A DNA stretch of 64,000 bases from Geomonas sp. RF6 (GTDB lineage: Bacteria > Desulfobacterota > Desulfuromonadia > Geobacterales > Geobacteraceae), in assembly GCF_021044625.1 (NCBI RefSeq), contig NZ_CP087999.1:3679001-3743000 (forward strand), in the 5' to 3' direction. Shown here piece after piece: positions 32,770 through 41,958 of this stretch. The translations under genes were made by a program, and so were the position numbers. The first letter of the stretch is position 1. The number at the start of each line of letters is the position of its first letter. The notes below the pieces were generated by a model. The model was not told the DNA's origin. It worked only from the letters and a program-made list of their open reading frames with translations, and did no database searches.

Positions 32770-34224
32770 ATGAACAACGATCAAAATCAGCTCTTCGACA
32801 AGCCCCTCAAGATAGACAACCGCCCGATGTGGCTCATCCTTCTGGACAAGACCGCGCGTTACCAGGTCATGGCGGCGCTCGCGGTTGTAGTGGCCATCCT
32901 GCTGCGCCTCTCCCCGCCGCAGGGGCTTTCGCCGGAAGGGTACCGCTCCCTCGTCCTCTTCGGTGCTACGATCTTTTTCTGGATCTCCGGTCTCCTCCCG
33001 ATCGCGGTGACGGCGCTTCTCTCCATGGTCATGCTCCCCCTTCTGGGGATCATGGACGCGAAGAAGACCTACTCCATGTTCGGCAACGAGGCGGTCTTCT
33101 TCATTCTCGGCGCCTTCATCCTCGCTGCAGCCATGACCGGGACGGGTATATCGGCGCGCCTCGCTCGCGCCATGCTCGCGAAGTTCGGGAAGACTCCGAC
33201 AAGCCTCGGGCTGACCGTCTTTCTCCTCTCGGCATTTCTCTCCTTCATCATGAGCGAGCATGCGGTAGCGGCGATGCTCTTTCCGGTCGTGACCGAGATC
33301 TCCACCGCGCTGCAGCTGGAGAAGGGGAAGAGCAACTTCGGCCGGCTCCTTTTCATGTCGCTTGCCTGGGGGTGCATCATCGGTGGTATCGCCACCTTCC
33401 TCGGCGGGGCGCGCGCTCCCCTTGCCGCCAGCCTTCTGAAGGAGGCCACAGGGCTTCACTTCTCCTTCATCGATTGGACTATTGCCGCGTGCATGATCGT
33501 CATCCCGCTCCTGGTGATCGCCTTCATCATCCTCCTCAAGTTCTTTCCCCCAGACCTGACCGACGTGGAGGTGGGGAGGAAGTTTCTGAACCACAAAAGG
33601 CTGGAAATGGGGAAGATGGGATACGATGAGATGCTGACGGCACTCGTCATGGTCGTCACCGTGTGCTGCTGGATCACCCTCGGCGAGAAGACGGGACTTG
33701 CCGCCATCGCAATCCTCGCCGCCGCGGCACTCTTCACCTTCAAGGTGGTCTCCTGGCAAAAGATCGAGGAGTACGTCAACTGGGGGATCATCCTCATGTA
33801 CGGCGGCACCATCGCTCTGGCCTCGGCACTGGAGAAGACGGGGGCAGCGGTGTGGATCGTCAAGAAGGGGATGGGGTATTACGACTCACCCCTCGCCGTG
33901 ATCGCCATCATCTCCCTCGTCGCCATCGTCCTTACCGAGTGCATCAGCCACGCGGCGGTCGTCGCCATACTGATGCCGGTGGGGATGGGACTCTGCCAGA
34001 CCACCGGGATGGACCCGAAGGTCATGACCCTTTCCATCGCGCTCCCCGCCGGTCTCGCCTACTGCCTGCCGATGGGGACCCCTGCCACCGCCATCGCCTA
34101 TGCCTCCGGCTACCTGAAGAGCCGCGACATCATCGTCTCCGGTCTGGTGATCATGGCGATCTCCTGGCTCCTCTTCATGGCCTCGGTCGTCTTCATCTGG
34201 CCGCTTATCGGGCTGAAGATCTAG
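32770..34224 (+). CDS. SLC13/DASS-family sodium:anion symporter
   Basis: This is a 484-residue integral membrane protein with about 11-12 helices. The start is set at ATG 32770, after AAGGGAAAG; a GTG at 32725 in the same frame lacks a ribosome site. Family blocks are visible: FILGAFILAAAMTGTGI, SEHAVAAMLFPV (the SNT/SNE-like first substrate motif, here SEH), and SHAAVVAILMPVG with GTPATAIAYASGYL (the second motif region). DASS carriers take up dicarboxylates, citrate, sulfate or molybdate-like anions with sodium. The substituted first motif leaves the substrate open. Confidence 0.87.
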   Translation: MNNDQNQLFDKPLKIDNRPMWLILLDKTARYQVMAALAVVVAILLRLSPPQGLSPEGYRSLVLFGATIFFWISGLLPIAVTALLSMVMLPLLGIMDAKKTYSMFGNEAVFFILGAFILAAAMTGTGISARLARAMLAKFGKTPTSLGLTVFLLSAFLSFIMSEHAVAAMLFPVVTEISTALQLEKGKSNFGRLLFMSLAWGCIIGGIATFLGGARAPLAASLLKEATGLHFSFIDWTIAACMIVIPLLVIAFIILLKFFPPDLTDVEVGRKFLNHKRLEMGKMGYDEMLTALVMVVTVCCWITLGEKTGLAAIAILAAAALFTFKVVSWQKIEEYVNWGIILMYGGTIALASALEKTGAAVWIVKKGMGYYDSPLAVIAIISLVAIVLTECISHAAVVAILMPVGMGLCQTTGMDPKVMTLSIALPAGLAYCLPMGTPATAIAYASGYLKSRDIIVSGLVIMAISWLLFMASVVFIWPLIGLKI

Positions 34225-34410
34225 TGCTCCCTCCGGCTTGGGTTGGAGGTGAGGATTCGACAGTTACCGGCTTTGAATGGGTCAACGATGGGGGTCGTCA
34301 GGAATTGGCGCGCAGAAAGACTCCTGAAATACGACGGCGGCGGGGGAGGACCCCGCCGCCTGCAGTGGTAGGTGGATGTTGTCTAGCTGAGCAGGTCACA
34401 AGCGCGGTTT

Positions 34411-34746
34411 CTACATCTTGTTCCTGAAGGGATCGACGATGTTCTCGGTCCGCTCCTCGCGGGTCCCGCGAAATTCCTGAGCTTTTTCCCGCACCATATC
34501 CATTCCTTCCTCGGCGGCGGATTTGCCGCGATTCATCATGGATCTGGCTTTCTCCTGCATCATCTCAGCCGTCTCCCTCGTTTTGTCCATGGCGTCCCTG
34601 GAGACGTCCTTGATCGTCTGGCGCATCTCCTCACCCGCCTTGGGCGCCAGCAACAACCCCAACGCCACACCAGCGGCAGCTCCGATCACAAATGCCATAA
34701 GCGCGGTCATGCTGCTGCTATCGTCTCTTTCCATGTCCATTTCCAT
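34411..34746 (-). CDS. YtxH-domain stress-type membrane protein
   Basis: This is a 111-residue protein. I set the start at ATG 34746, seven bases after AAGGAGG; a GTG one codon upstream is too close. A single transmembrane helix (about 12-32) ends in GLLLAPKAGEEMRQ, the YtxH signature, followed by an amphipathic, charged coiled-coil tail rich in Arg, Glu and Met. YtxH proteins are general-stress proteins of unknown biochemistry that resemble LEA-type or lipid-associated helices. It is monocistronic and divergent from the spermidine-synthase-like gene. Confidence 0.85.
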   Translation of the reverse strand: MEMDMERDDSSSMTALMAFVIGAAAGVALGLLLAPKAGEEMRQTIKDVSRDAMDKTRETAEMMQEKARSMMNRGKSAAEEGMDMVREKAQEFRGTREERTENIVDPFRNKM

Positions 34747-35124
34747 CACTAAACCTCCTTGATACCTTCTTTGGGGGGCATCTCAGGTGGTGTCCACTTT
34801 GACGGTGCCTCCTCCCGTATGGCTGCTCCGGTGCTTACCTCGGCAGGTACCTTTCTGCGGGACAGAGGAACACCCGAGCCTATGATAAGTGTACCAAGAT
34901 ACGGGAAACAGTGCTGCATTGACCTTTTCCAACGACGGTTGGTATGCCTTCTATCGGCCCTTCGGACCGACATGAGGCGCAGGAGCAGAATGGGTTGCTT
35001 TTGGTCGGGGAGGTATGTTACTTGATCATGTGCATCGTTTGATGTGGCGAAACCTTTGCCAGGTACTCTTTTCCCGCTGTTTCAGGGGAGGGAGCCGGCG
35101 GCAGTAGCACATGGTGGAGATTTT
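34747..35124. other. Divergent intergenic region without a gene
   Basis: This gap of 378 bases lies between the YtxH gene and the spermidine-synthase-like gene. A TTGACC (34919-34924) with TATGCC 18 bases downstream is a weak candidate promoter toward the right. I see no coding frame, repeat or structured RNA in it. Confidence 0.4.
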
Positions 35125-35961
35125 ATGGCAGCGCCCGGACGCGCAAAAGGACCAGAAAAGGTCGTGCACACGGAGCCCTCGATATACCGCAAGATCACCG
35201 TGTACGAGAGCGAAGGGGAGAGGTGCATCCGTTTCGGGCGTGAGCGCGCCCCGCGCCAGACCTGCATTTCGCTGAAAGATCCCGGGCACCTCGTCTTCAA
35301 TTACACGAAGATGATGCTTGCCGCGTTGTATCTGCACCCGGAGCCGAGAAGGATCCTCATCATCGGGCTGGGAGGGGGGACTCTGGCGACGACACTTTCC
35401 GCCATATTTCCCGAAGCGGAGATCGATACGGTGGAGATCGACCCTGCCGTGGTGCGCGTGGCGCAGAGGTACTTCGGCTTCCGCGTGAGTGACAGGGTCC
35501 GCGTTGCAGAGGAGGACGGCCGGGCCTTCGTGCGCCGCGCGGCGCGGGAGGGTGAGAGTTTCGACATTGTCATGCTCGATGCTTTCGAGCAGGAGTACAT
35601 CCCGGAGCACCTGCTGACACGGGAGTTTCTGACGGAGGTGAAGAGCGTACTGACGCCGGAAGGTGTGCTGGCCGCGAATACCTGGTCCTCCAGCCGGCTG
35701 TACGATCGGGAATCGGAGACGTACGAGTCTGTCTTTGGCAGGTTTTTCAGTCTCCGCAAGGTGAACAGGGTCATCCTGGCCCGGAAGGACGGAGTGCCGT
35801 CGAAGGAAATGATCAGGGAGAATGCCTACGCGCTGGACAAGCGGCTCGGCTCATTCGGAGTATGGAGCCAGCAGCTCTTGCCCCTCTTTTCCATGAACCG
35901 CGACTGGCGCCACGGCGCCCCCATTCTCACTGACAGAGGGACCGCGTCGCGACCGAGTTAG
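35125..35961 (+). CDS. Spermidine-synthase-like SAM-fold protein
   Basis: This is a 278-residue protein. The ATG at 35125 follows GGTGGAG by six bases; the frame runs further up to a GTG at 35044, which lacks a site. The Rossmann motif LIIGLGGGTLATTL and the acidic VEIDPAVVRVAQRYF define the polyamine-synthase/methyltransferase fold. The spermidine-synthase gatekeeper and putrescine-binding motifs are not convincing (the region after DAFEQEYIPEHLLT lacks the usual D-S-DP pattern), so aminopropyl transfer should not be assumed. No polyamine genes are linked. It may be a stand-alone relative of the MFS-spermidine synthase fusions. Confidence 0.78.
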   Translation: MAAPGRAKGPEKVVHTEPSIYRKITVYESEGERCIRFGRERAPRQTCISLKDPGHLVFNYTKMMLAALYLHPEPRRILIIGLGGGTLATTLSAIFPEAEIDTVEIDPAVVRVAQRYFGFRVSDRVRVAEEDGRAFVRRAAREGESFDIVMLDAFEQEYIPEHLLTREFLTEVKSVLTPEGVLAANTWSSSRLYDRESETYESVFGRFFSLRKVNRVILARKDGVPSKEMIRENAYALDKRLGSFGVWSQQLLPLFSMNRDWRHGAPILTDRGTASRPS

Positions 35962-36053
35962 TCCGGGCTTCCGATCGGGAACGGCGCAACCGCAGAATCA
36001 ACAAGGCCCTGTCACCACAGCCGGTGCAGGGTCTCAATCTTTAGAGGTAACGG

Positions 36054-37208
36054 GTGAATATGATTCCTACCACGATTCCTACCAGAGTAGATGAACTGAC
36101 TTCCTTCATCGTTATGGATGTGCTCGAAGAGGCCCAGAGCATGGAGAGGGCCGGCCACAAGGTGATCCATCTCGAGGTGGGGGAGCCGGACTTCGACGTG
36201 CCGGAGTGCGTAAGCGAGGCGATCTGCAAGGCGGTGAAGGACGGCCGCACCCACTATACCCACAGCCTGGGGATGATCGAGCTGCGGGAGGCGATTGCTG
36301 AGCACTACCACAACACCTACGGCGTGCAGGTGCATCCGGAGCAGGTTGTGGTGACCTCGGGGACATCGCCTGCCATGTTCAGCATGTTCTCCATGATCCT
36401 CGAGAAAGGTTCCGAGGTTATCATCTCTGACCCACACTATGCCTGTTACCCAAACTTCATAAAATTTCTGGACGGAAAGGTGGTGACCGTTCCGGTATAC
36501 GAGGAGGACGGTTTCCAGTACCGGCCGGAGGCGATCCGCGAGAAGATAACGGACAGGACGAAGGCGATCCTCATGAACTCGCCGTGCAACCCGACCGGCA
36601 CGGTATTGTCGGCGGACCGGATGCGCGCCATCAGCAACATGGGGCCGTGGGCGATCTCGGACGAGATCTATCATGGGCTGAATTACGTCGGGGAGGAGCA
36701 CACGGTGCTCGAATTCACCGACCGCGCCTTCGTGTTGAACGGGTTCTCCAAGGCTTTTGCCATGACGGGGTTGCGGCTCGGCTACCTGATCGCGCCGAAG
36801 GCGTTTGTGCCGACATTGCAGAAGCTGCAGCAGAATTTTTTCCTGGCTCCGAACTCCGTGGCGCAGATCGGCGGCATCGCAGCTCTGAAGGAAGCGCAGG
36901 CAGACGTGGTGAGGATGCGGGGAATCTATGACAGCAGGAGGCGCTTCATGATCGACCGCCTGCGGGAGATCGGCTTCGGGATTCCTGTGGAGCCGACCGG
37001 CGCCTTCTACGTCTTTGCCAATGCCCGCCATATTTCGGAGGACTCATACAAGCTGGCGTTCGAGATCCTCAAGAAGGTGCACGTCGGCGTCACCCCCGGG
37101 ATCGACTTCGGCAAAGGGGGGGAAGGGTACCTCAGGTTTTCCTATGCGAACTCCATGGAGAATATTGCGGAAGGGCTGAACCGGCTGGAGGCGATGCTGA
37201 AGGGGTAG
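36054..37208 (+). CDS. Class I/II PLP-dependent aminotransferase
   Basis: This is a 384-residue fold-type I aminotransferase starting at GTG, with AGAGGTAAC just upstream; an ATG two codons later is the alternative. It shows NSPCNPTGTV (substrate and PLP phosphate region), SDEIYHGLNY, the PLP-binding lysine in NGFSKAFAMTGLRLGY (about residue 234) and the C-terminal RFSYANS. It probably acts on aspartate, alanine, aromatic or branched-chain amino acids with 2-oxoglutarate; sequence alone does not decide. It is a single gene between the spermidine-synthase-like gene and a REP element. Confidence 0.87.
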   Translation: MNMIPTTIPTRVDELTSFIVMDVLEEAQSMERAGHKVIHLEVGEPDFDVPECVSEAICKAVKDGRTHYTHSLGMIELREAIAEHYHNTYGVQVHPEQVVVTSGTSPAMFSMFSMILEKGSEVIISDPHYACYPNFIKFLDGKVVTVPVYEEDGFQYRPEAIREKITDRTKAILMNSPCNPTGTVLSADRMRAISNMGPWAISDEIYHGLNYVGEEHTVLEFTDRAFVLNGFSKAFAMTGLRLGYLIAPKAFVPTLQKLQQNFFLAPNSVAQIGGIAALKEAQADVVRMRGIYDSRRRFMIDRLREIGFGIPVEPTGAFYVFANARHISEDSYKLAFEILKKVHVGVTPGIDFGKGGEGYLRFSYANSMENIAEGLNRLEAMLKG

Positions 37209-37251
37209 GAGCCTGAAGAGGGCGTCTTCCTCCGCATAACTGCCAAGATTA

Positions 37252-37372
37252 TGCCGGAAACGCTTTGCTTATTCCGGCCTACAGTACACAATCCTCTGCC
37301 CCGCGCCACTAACGGCCGCACGAGACCTCGCGTTCCCCCCTTTGCGAAGGGGGGGCAGGGGGGATTGGGGGC
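37252..37372. repeat. REP-like unit followed by a C/G-run dispersed repeat
   Basis: 37252-37282 is a REP-like unit (TGCCGGAAACGC...CCGGCCTAC). At 37313-37372 lies a copy of the GGCCGCACGAGACCTCGCG element with C- and G-runs that also occurs inside the inverted-repeat element at 26795-26830. It lies between convergent genes and may help transcription termination. Confidence 0.7.
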
Positions 37373-37384
37373 ACTCCCCTTTTT

Positions 37385-37927
37385 CTACCGAGCTCCGCAG
37401 TGCACTGCTATCGGTGTTTCCAGCGACTCGCCGCCGATCTGGAGATAGACAGTACCCTCTGTTATGGTTATCTCCCAGCTGATGGAACGCTGCACGAGGG
37501 CGGCGAGACGGTTGATGAAGGCCTGCTCGACCGTCGCGACCGTCAGATTCCCCACGCCCACGAGCTTCGGCAGGTGATGCCGCTCCCAATGCGGCAGCGA
37601 GTTGCCACAGGCCAGAAGCGCTACGCGTCCTGCGTGCCGCGCGGCCTTTGCCACCCTTTCCGGCTCCGGCACACCCACCTCGATCCACGACAGCACCCGC
37701 CCGTCAGCCTCCTTGCTCCAGAGATCCGGCTCCTCCCCCACGCAGATCCCTTTGGTGAACTGCACCCCTTCTTCGTGAAAAATGGCGTAGGCGAGGAGCC
37801 GCGCGACCAGGCGCTCCGCCGTTTCTGAGGGATGCCGTGCCACGGTCGCCTGCAAGGATTCGTAGACGCCGCGGTCGATGTCGGAGAGCTGGATGGAAGC
37901 TTTGTGAACTGTTGAGGGGAGTGCCAT
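37385..37927 (-). CDS. yaeQ: YaeQ family protein
   Basis: This is a 180-residue protein matching YaeQ through most of its length: [22 protein letters not shown] at the start, ERLVARLLAYAIF, EEPDLWSKE, and HLPKLVGVGNLTVATVEQAFINRL. YaeQ has a PD-(D/E)XK nuclease-like fold; a cellular role is not firmly established. It overlaps the stop of the upstream YaiI-type gene by one base (TAATG), so the two are co-translated. Confidence 0.9.
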   Translation of the reverse strand: MALPSTVHKASIQLSDIDRGVYESLQATVARHPSETAERLVARLLAYAIFHEEGVQFTKGICVGEEPDLWSKEADGRVLSWIEVGVPEPERVAKAARHAGRVALLACGNSLPHWERHHLPKLVGVGNLTVATVEQAFINRLAALVQRSISWEITITEGTVYLQIGGESLETPIAVHCGAR

Positions 37928-38391
37928 TAACGTGGTCCTTTGCCGCGGGTCATTTGGGTGAGAAGACGGTCCAGAGCGGATGCGAAGCGCTGGCGGTCGG
38001 TGAGGGAGAACTGGCTCGGGCCGCCGGTGACGAGGCCGTTGCCGCGCAACTCCGCCATCAGGTCGCGCATTGCGAGCCGCTCCCCCACGTTCTCTTCGGT
38101 GTAGAGTTCGCCGCGAGGGTCGAGAGCCACACCCCCCTTGGCGACGACCCGCGCGGCGAGGGGGATGTCGGCGGTGATGACGAGGTCGTCCGCGGCGGCG
38201 TTTTCGGCGATGTAGTCGTCGGCCACGTCGAAACCGTCAGCTACGACAGTTGACTGTATGAGAGTGGTGTGGTGCTTCGCCAGGCTCTTGTTTGCCACGA
38301 GCTGGACGGGGAGTTTCAGGCGTTCGGACGCGCGGAAGATGATCTCCTTGATCACCCGCGGGCAGGCATCGGCATCGATCCAGATTTTCAG
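37927..38391 (-). CDS. yaiI: YaiI/YqxD family protein (UPF0178), probable CTG start
   Basis: This is a 154-residue protein if it starts at CTG 38391. The family's invariant N-terminus ([16 protein letters not shown]) is encoded directly after this CTG, and AAGGAG lies five bases upstream. No ATG, GTG or TTG exists in the frame between the conserved start and the ribosome site, so a conventional start (GTG 38355) would delete the conserved IDADACP metal or nuclease motif. YaiI proteins are small PIN-like/NYN-like predicted nucleases of unknown substrate. An overlapping 7-codon frame (ATG at 38409, stop overlapping the CTG) may help translation. It is coupled with yaeQ downstream. Confidence 0.85.
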   Translation of the reverse strand: MKIWIDADACPRVIKEIIFRASERLKLPVQLVANKSLAKHHTTLIQSTVVADGFDVADDYIAENAAADDLVITADIPLAARVVAKGGVALDPRGELYTEENVGERLAMRDLMAELRGNGLVTGGPSQFSLTDRQRFASALDRLLTQMTRGKGPR

Positions 38392-38500
38392 AAGTGCTCC
38401 TTGCTGTTCATGGGGAGTGTACGCTGGCGCAACGAAAAGTGGATGATATGCCGGATGGGCGAGAAAGACAAGGGGAGACGTCCCATAGCCGGTGCCAGAG

Positions 38501-38592
38501 GAAAAGGGGACTGGCTACTTTTCCATAGAAAAGTTGCCTGTCCCCCTTCCGCCTTTCGGGCGCGTGGAAAAGTTGCCTGTCCCCCTTTTGCT
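38501..38592 (-). terminator. Hairpin repeat acting as terminator for the MFS gene
   Basis: Arms GGGGACTGGCTACTTTTC (38506-38523) and GAAAAGTTGCCTGTCCCC (38528-38545) form a stem. A second partial copy (GAAAAGTTGCCTGTCCCC, 38567-38584) lies next to it. On the minus strand the hairpin is followed by CCTTTTCC. The same hairpin family closes the polyene locus at 26629-26685. Confidence 0.65.
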
Positions 38593-38598
38593 GCGTGA

Positions 38599-39837
38599 TC
38601 AGTTGCCGGAACGGAGCGCAAGTCCCGCTGGCTCTTCACCGTGGGGAGCTTCCTCTCGTGCCACGACCCGTGAGAGGACTGCGGCGACGATGCCGCCTAC
38701 TGCAACGAGGCTGCAAATCAGGGCGACCACGCCGCTCCACCCCTCCGTCGACCAGAAGACGCCGCCGACCGTCCCTGAGATGCTGGAGCCGAGGTAGTAG
38801 GAGCAGAGATAGAGGGAGGAGGCTTGCGCCTTGGCGGTGGCTGCCCGGCTCCCGACCCAGCTGGAGGCGGTGGCGTGGGCGGCAAAGAAGCCGGCGGTGA
38901 AGACGGCCATCCCGCACACCATGGCGGGGACCTCCGGAGCCAGCGTGATGGTCGCGCCAACACCCATCAGCGTGATGGCAAAGACAAGGGTCTTGTCCCT
39001 GCCGAGACGGCGTGAGACCTTGCCGGCCGAGGCGGAGCTCCAGGAACCGATGAGGTAGACGAGGAAGAGCCAGCTCACCGTCGTGTGGCTGAAGTGGTAC
39101 GGCGTCCCCAGGAGGCGGAAGGTGATGTAGTTGTACATGGTGACGAAGCCGCCGGTCAGGAGAAAGGCGATGCCGTACAGGCAGAGGAGCCCGGGGTCGC
39201 GCAGGTGCCTGTAGAGGGACGTGAAAAGGTAGGAGACCTTGAAAGTCTGGCGGCGGAAGTGGACGGAAGGGGGGAGGCTCCTGGCAAAGATAAAGGAGAG
39301 CCCGATGCAGATGACGCCGATGGCGCCGATCGCGACGCGCCAGGAGAAGAGGTCGGTGACGGAAGCGGTGAAGATACGCCCGGTCATCCCCCCGACGGCA
39401 TTTCCGCCGATGTACAGTCCCATGGCGGCTGCAAGTGACGAGGGCGCCACCTCTTCGCTGAGGTAGGCCATCGCAACGGCAGGAAGTCCCGCCAGCACGG
39501 CGCCCTGTATCAGCCGCACCCCGAGGAGGGTGGGAAAGCTCTGCGTGAGCGGGGTGATGAGCGCCAGAATGGAGGTGATGAAGAGGGAGGCGACCATCAC
39601 CGGCTTGCGCCCGAAGCATTCAGAGAAGGTCCCGGCGACCAGCATGGTTGCTGCGAGTGCCGCCGTCGAAAGAGAGAGGGGCAGGCTCGCCAGCGCCGCC
39701 GGCACTCCGTACTCCTTGGAGAAGACCGGCAGCAGCGGCTGCACGTCGTACAGCGTCACGAAGGTAACAAATCCTGCCGCGAAGAACGCGAGGTTTATCG
39801 TCCGGAAGGTGCGGCTCCCCTTTTCTACCTTACCCAT
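38599..39837 (-). CDS. MFS transporter (drug/metabolite efflux type)
   Basis: This is a 412-residue protein with 12 predicted helices. The ATG at 39837 has AGGGG six bases upstream; a longer frame adds 29 polar residues with no site. VTLYDVQPLLPVFSKEYG in helix 1 and the loop SECFGRKPVM (the MFS signature between helices 2 and 3) identify the family and suggest the YnfM/AraJ-like efflux group. It is divergent from a LysR regulator, the classic arrangement for a regulated efflux pump, so control by that regulator is likely. Confidence 0.87.
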   Translation of the reverse strand: MGKVEKGSRTFRTINLAFFAAGFVTFVTLYDVQPLLPVFSKEYGVPAALASLPLSLSTAALAATMLVAGTFSECFGRKPVMVASLFITSILALITPLTQSFPTLLGVRLIQGAVLAGLPAVAMAYLSEEVAPSSLAAAMGLYIGGNAVGGMTGRIFTASVTDLFSWRVAIGAIGVICIGLSFIFARSLPPSVHFRRQTFKVSYLFTSLYRHLRDPGLLCLYGIAFLLTGGFVTMYNYITFRLLGTPYHFSHTTVSWLFLVYLIGSWSSASAGKVSRRLGRDKTLVFAITLMGVGATITLAPEVPAMVCGMAVFTAGFFAAHATASSWVGSRAATAKAQASSLYLCSYYLGSSISGTVGGVFWSTEGWSGVVALICSLVAVGGIVAAVLSRVVAREEAPHGEEPAGLALRSGN

Positions 39838-39981
39838 TCTTTTCCCCTGCCTTGCTGAAGATTTCACCACTGTAGAAGCGCTTCCAGTTTCCGATGACCT
39901 CAACAATACCAGTGCCACATCCATAAATAAAATATATAATATTTATGTATAGTATAAGCTGTAGTTATGATAGGGGGCGGG
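39838..39981. promoter_or_regulatory. Divergent MFS/LysR control region
   Basis: The strongly AT-rich core (about 39924-39960: ATAAATAAAATATATAATA and following) stands out in the GC-rich genome and holds TATA-like boxes on both strands, with ATTTAT-type symmetry suitable for a LysR T-N11-A site. Promoters of both genes probably overlap here. Exact boxes cannot be fixed by eye. Confidence 0.5.
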
Positions 39982-40866
39982 ATGGAACTTCGGCAACTGC
40001 AATTTTTCGTGGAGATCGTCAGGCAAAGCAGCTTCACCAAGGCGGCGGAACGGCTGCATGTGGCGCAACCTGCGGTGAGCATGGCGATGAAGAAGCTCGA
40101 GGATGAGCTCGATCTGGTTCTCTTCAACAGGCAGGAGAGGCGGGCACAGTTAACTGCTGAAGGAGCCATCTTTCTGCGGCATGCGGAGAAGATCCTCGAT
40201 GAGGTGGCGGCGACCGAGGCGGAGATGGAGGAGTTGCGAGGTGTCGCGAAGGGGGAGGTGCGTATAGGGATCCCGCCGATGCTGAGTGCATACTTTTTCC
40301 CGCAGATCATCCGCGACTTCATCGGCCGCTACCCGGGGCTCAACATCACGGTTTCGGGAGAGGGTGCCTCCAGCATTCAGAAGATGATCCTGCAGGGGGA
40401 ACTCGACCTCGGGGTGATCGCCGGGGCGAGCTTTCCCGAGACGCTGGAGATGCAAAGGCTGTTACGCGAAGAAGTAATTATCTGTCTGCCGAAGTCGCAC
40501 CCGTTGGCGTCGAGGAAGAGCCTGACGGCACGCGAACTGGCGTCGGAGCCCCTTATCATGTACCAGGAGGGGTACTACCTGCGGGAGCTCATTCTCGAGG
40601 TGCTGAAGGAGGCCGGGGTGACGCCGAAGATCGCATTCGAGACGAACCTCTTCTCGTTGGCAAAGCCGCTGGTCCAGAACGGGCTGGGGATTTCCGTATT
40701 CCTGGAAATGGTCATTGCGGAAGATGATGAACTGCAGAGTGTTTCATTCGACCCGCCGCTGTATCTCGATCTGCTGATCGGGTGGAAGAAGCACGGATAC
40801 CTTTCCCGTGCCAATCGGGCGTTCCTCGACTTTCTCCTGGAGAAGGGGATCGGCACCTCGAAATAA
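39982..40866 (+). CDS. LysR-type transcriptional regulator
   Basis: This is a 294-residue protein. The start is the ATG giving MELRQLQFFVEIVRQSS, the usual LysR opening, five codons after an in-frame ATG. The winged helix-turn-helix occupies about 3-60 (FTKAAERLHVAQPAVSMAMKKLEDEL); the substrate-binding domain (about 90-290) belongs to the CynR/nitrogen-assimilation-like group by general appearance. It most likely regulates the divergent MFS pump and itself. The inducer is unknown. Confidence 0.9.
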   Translation: MELRQLQFFVEIVRQSSFTKAAERLHVAQPAVSMAMKKLEDELDLVLFNRQERRAQLTAEGAIFLRHAEKILDEVAATEAEMEELRGVAKGEVRIGIPPMLSAYFFPQIIRDFIGRYPGLNITVSGEGASSIQKMILQGELDLGVIAGASFPETLEMQRLLREEVIICLPKSHPLASRKSLTARELASEPLIMYQEGYYLRELILEVLKEAGVTPKIAFETNLFSLAKPLVQNGLGISVFLEMVIAEDDELQSVSFDPPLYLDLLIGWKKHGYLSRANRAFLDFLLEKGIGTSK

Positions 40867-40882
40867 TGGGGGTGGAGGGGAC

Positions 40883-41743
40883 CTACTTGTTGTTGCCGTT
40901 TCCCCCCTTTCTTTTGCCCGAGATGACCTGTGCATGGTTCAACGCGGCGACGAGCGCGACTCCGCCTACGACGTTGCCGGCGAGGGTCGGCAGCATGTAG
41001 TGCGTAAGGTACTCCACGAAGGGGAGGGCGCCTGTCGTCACCAGGTAAAGGGTCTCCGCCGATCCGCAGATGATGTGGGACATCTTCCCAAGCCCCACGA
41101 GGTAGGTGATGATTATGATGATCGCCACGCGCGATGAGTCCGCCCCCGGCAGGAGCCACACCATCAGGGCGATCAGCCACCCGCCGAAAATCCCCTTGAA
41201 GAAGATTGCACTCGTGCCGGGAGCCATCGCTTCGTGGCCGATGGTGGCAAAACTCTGCAGCACGTGAGGATCGAAGACCGGTTCACGCAGTCCCAGCGTG
41301 AACAGCCACACCCCGAGCAGATTGGCCAGGAGCACGATAGTCCACAGCCTGATCACGTTGAAGAGAGTGCTCCGATCTCTGCGATACAAGAGGGGGAGGA
41401 TGACGGTGAGCGTGTTCTCCGTGAAGAGCTGCTGCCGTCCGAGGATGACGATGAGAAAGCCGATGGTATAGCCGAACTTTCCGATGAGCGGGCGCCAGGG
41501 GAGGTCGGGGAGGTGGGCGTGCAGAATCCCCTCGCCGACGAGGGAAAACCCCATGGAGAGGCCCGCAGCGAGGCCGGACCAGGCAAGAGCCGAGGAGGGG
41601 CGGCCAAGCTCCGCTTCACCCTCCTTGCGGACCGCCTCGTGCACAACAATGGCGGCGATGCTGGTCGCCTCCTCAATCTTTCGCTCCTCTTCCGGGGAAA
41701 CAGAGAGCGGGTGGGCCTCGTCATCTGATCTTGCTGCGGTCAT
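40883..41743 (-). CDS. Formate/nitrite transporter (FNT) family channel
   Basis: This is a 286-residue protein with a charged cytoplasmic N-terminus (about 1-55) and six helices. GRQQLFTENTLTVILPLL matches the FNT signature region, and LVGLGKMSHIICGSAETLYL carries the conserved His-type second half motif. FNT channels pass formate, nitrite, hydrosulfide or acetate. The extended acidic N-terminus fits the YfdC-like subgroup. AGGAG lies nine bases before the start. Convergent with the LysR gene, with no linked formate or nitrite enzyme. Confidence 0.87.
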   Translation of the reverse strand: MTAARSDDEAHPLSVSPEEERKIEEATSIAAIVVHEAVRKEGEAELGRPSSALAWSGLAAGLSMGFSLVGEGILHAHLPDLPWRPLIGKFGYTIGFLIVILGRQQLFTENTLTVILPLLYRRDRSTLFNVIRLWTIVLLANLLGVWLFTLGLREPVFDPHVLQSFATIGHEAMAPGTSAIFFKGIFGGWLIALMVWLLPGADSSRVAIIIIITYLVGLGKMSHIICGSAETLYLVTTGALPFVEYLTHYMLPTLAGNVVGGVALVAALNHAQVISGKRKGGNGNNK

Positions 41744-41958
41744 GCCGGCTCCTGAGGTGCTGCATTCCCAGCACTTCTAGAAGTTTATCACACCCCGCAG
41801 CACCGCTTTTTATCGCGCCTTGAAGCTGATCCCACTTTCATCATTGCAGTTACCCCTTCCCGCGATGGTATTGTTACTAGAGAAGGTGAAGCCAGTCTGC
41901 AAGGCGCTCCACCCCCCGACTTCGGGGGCAGGATCAGCGGAAAAGGAGGTGGCATCAC

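Noticed and set aside
34336-34360. GGCGGCGGGG / CCCCGCCGCC hairpin as a terminator after the DASS gene
   Set aside because: There is no T run on either strand, so it was not listed as a terminator.
35125-35961. True spermidine synthase
   Set aside because: The SAM/decarboxy-SAM fold is present, but the substrate-binding signature after the Rossmann part is not convincing and no polyamine genes are near.
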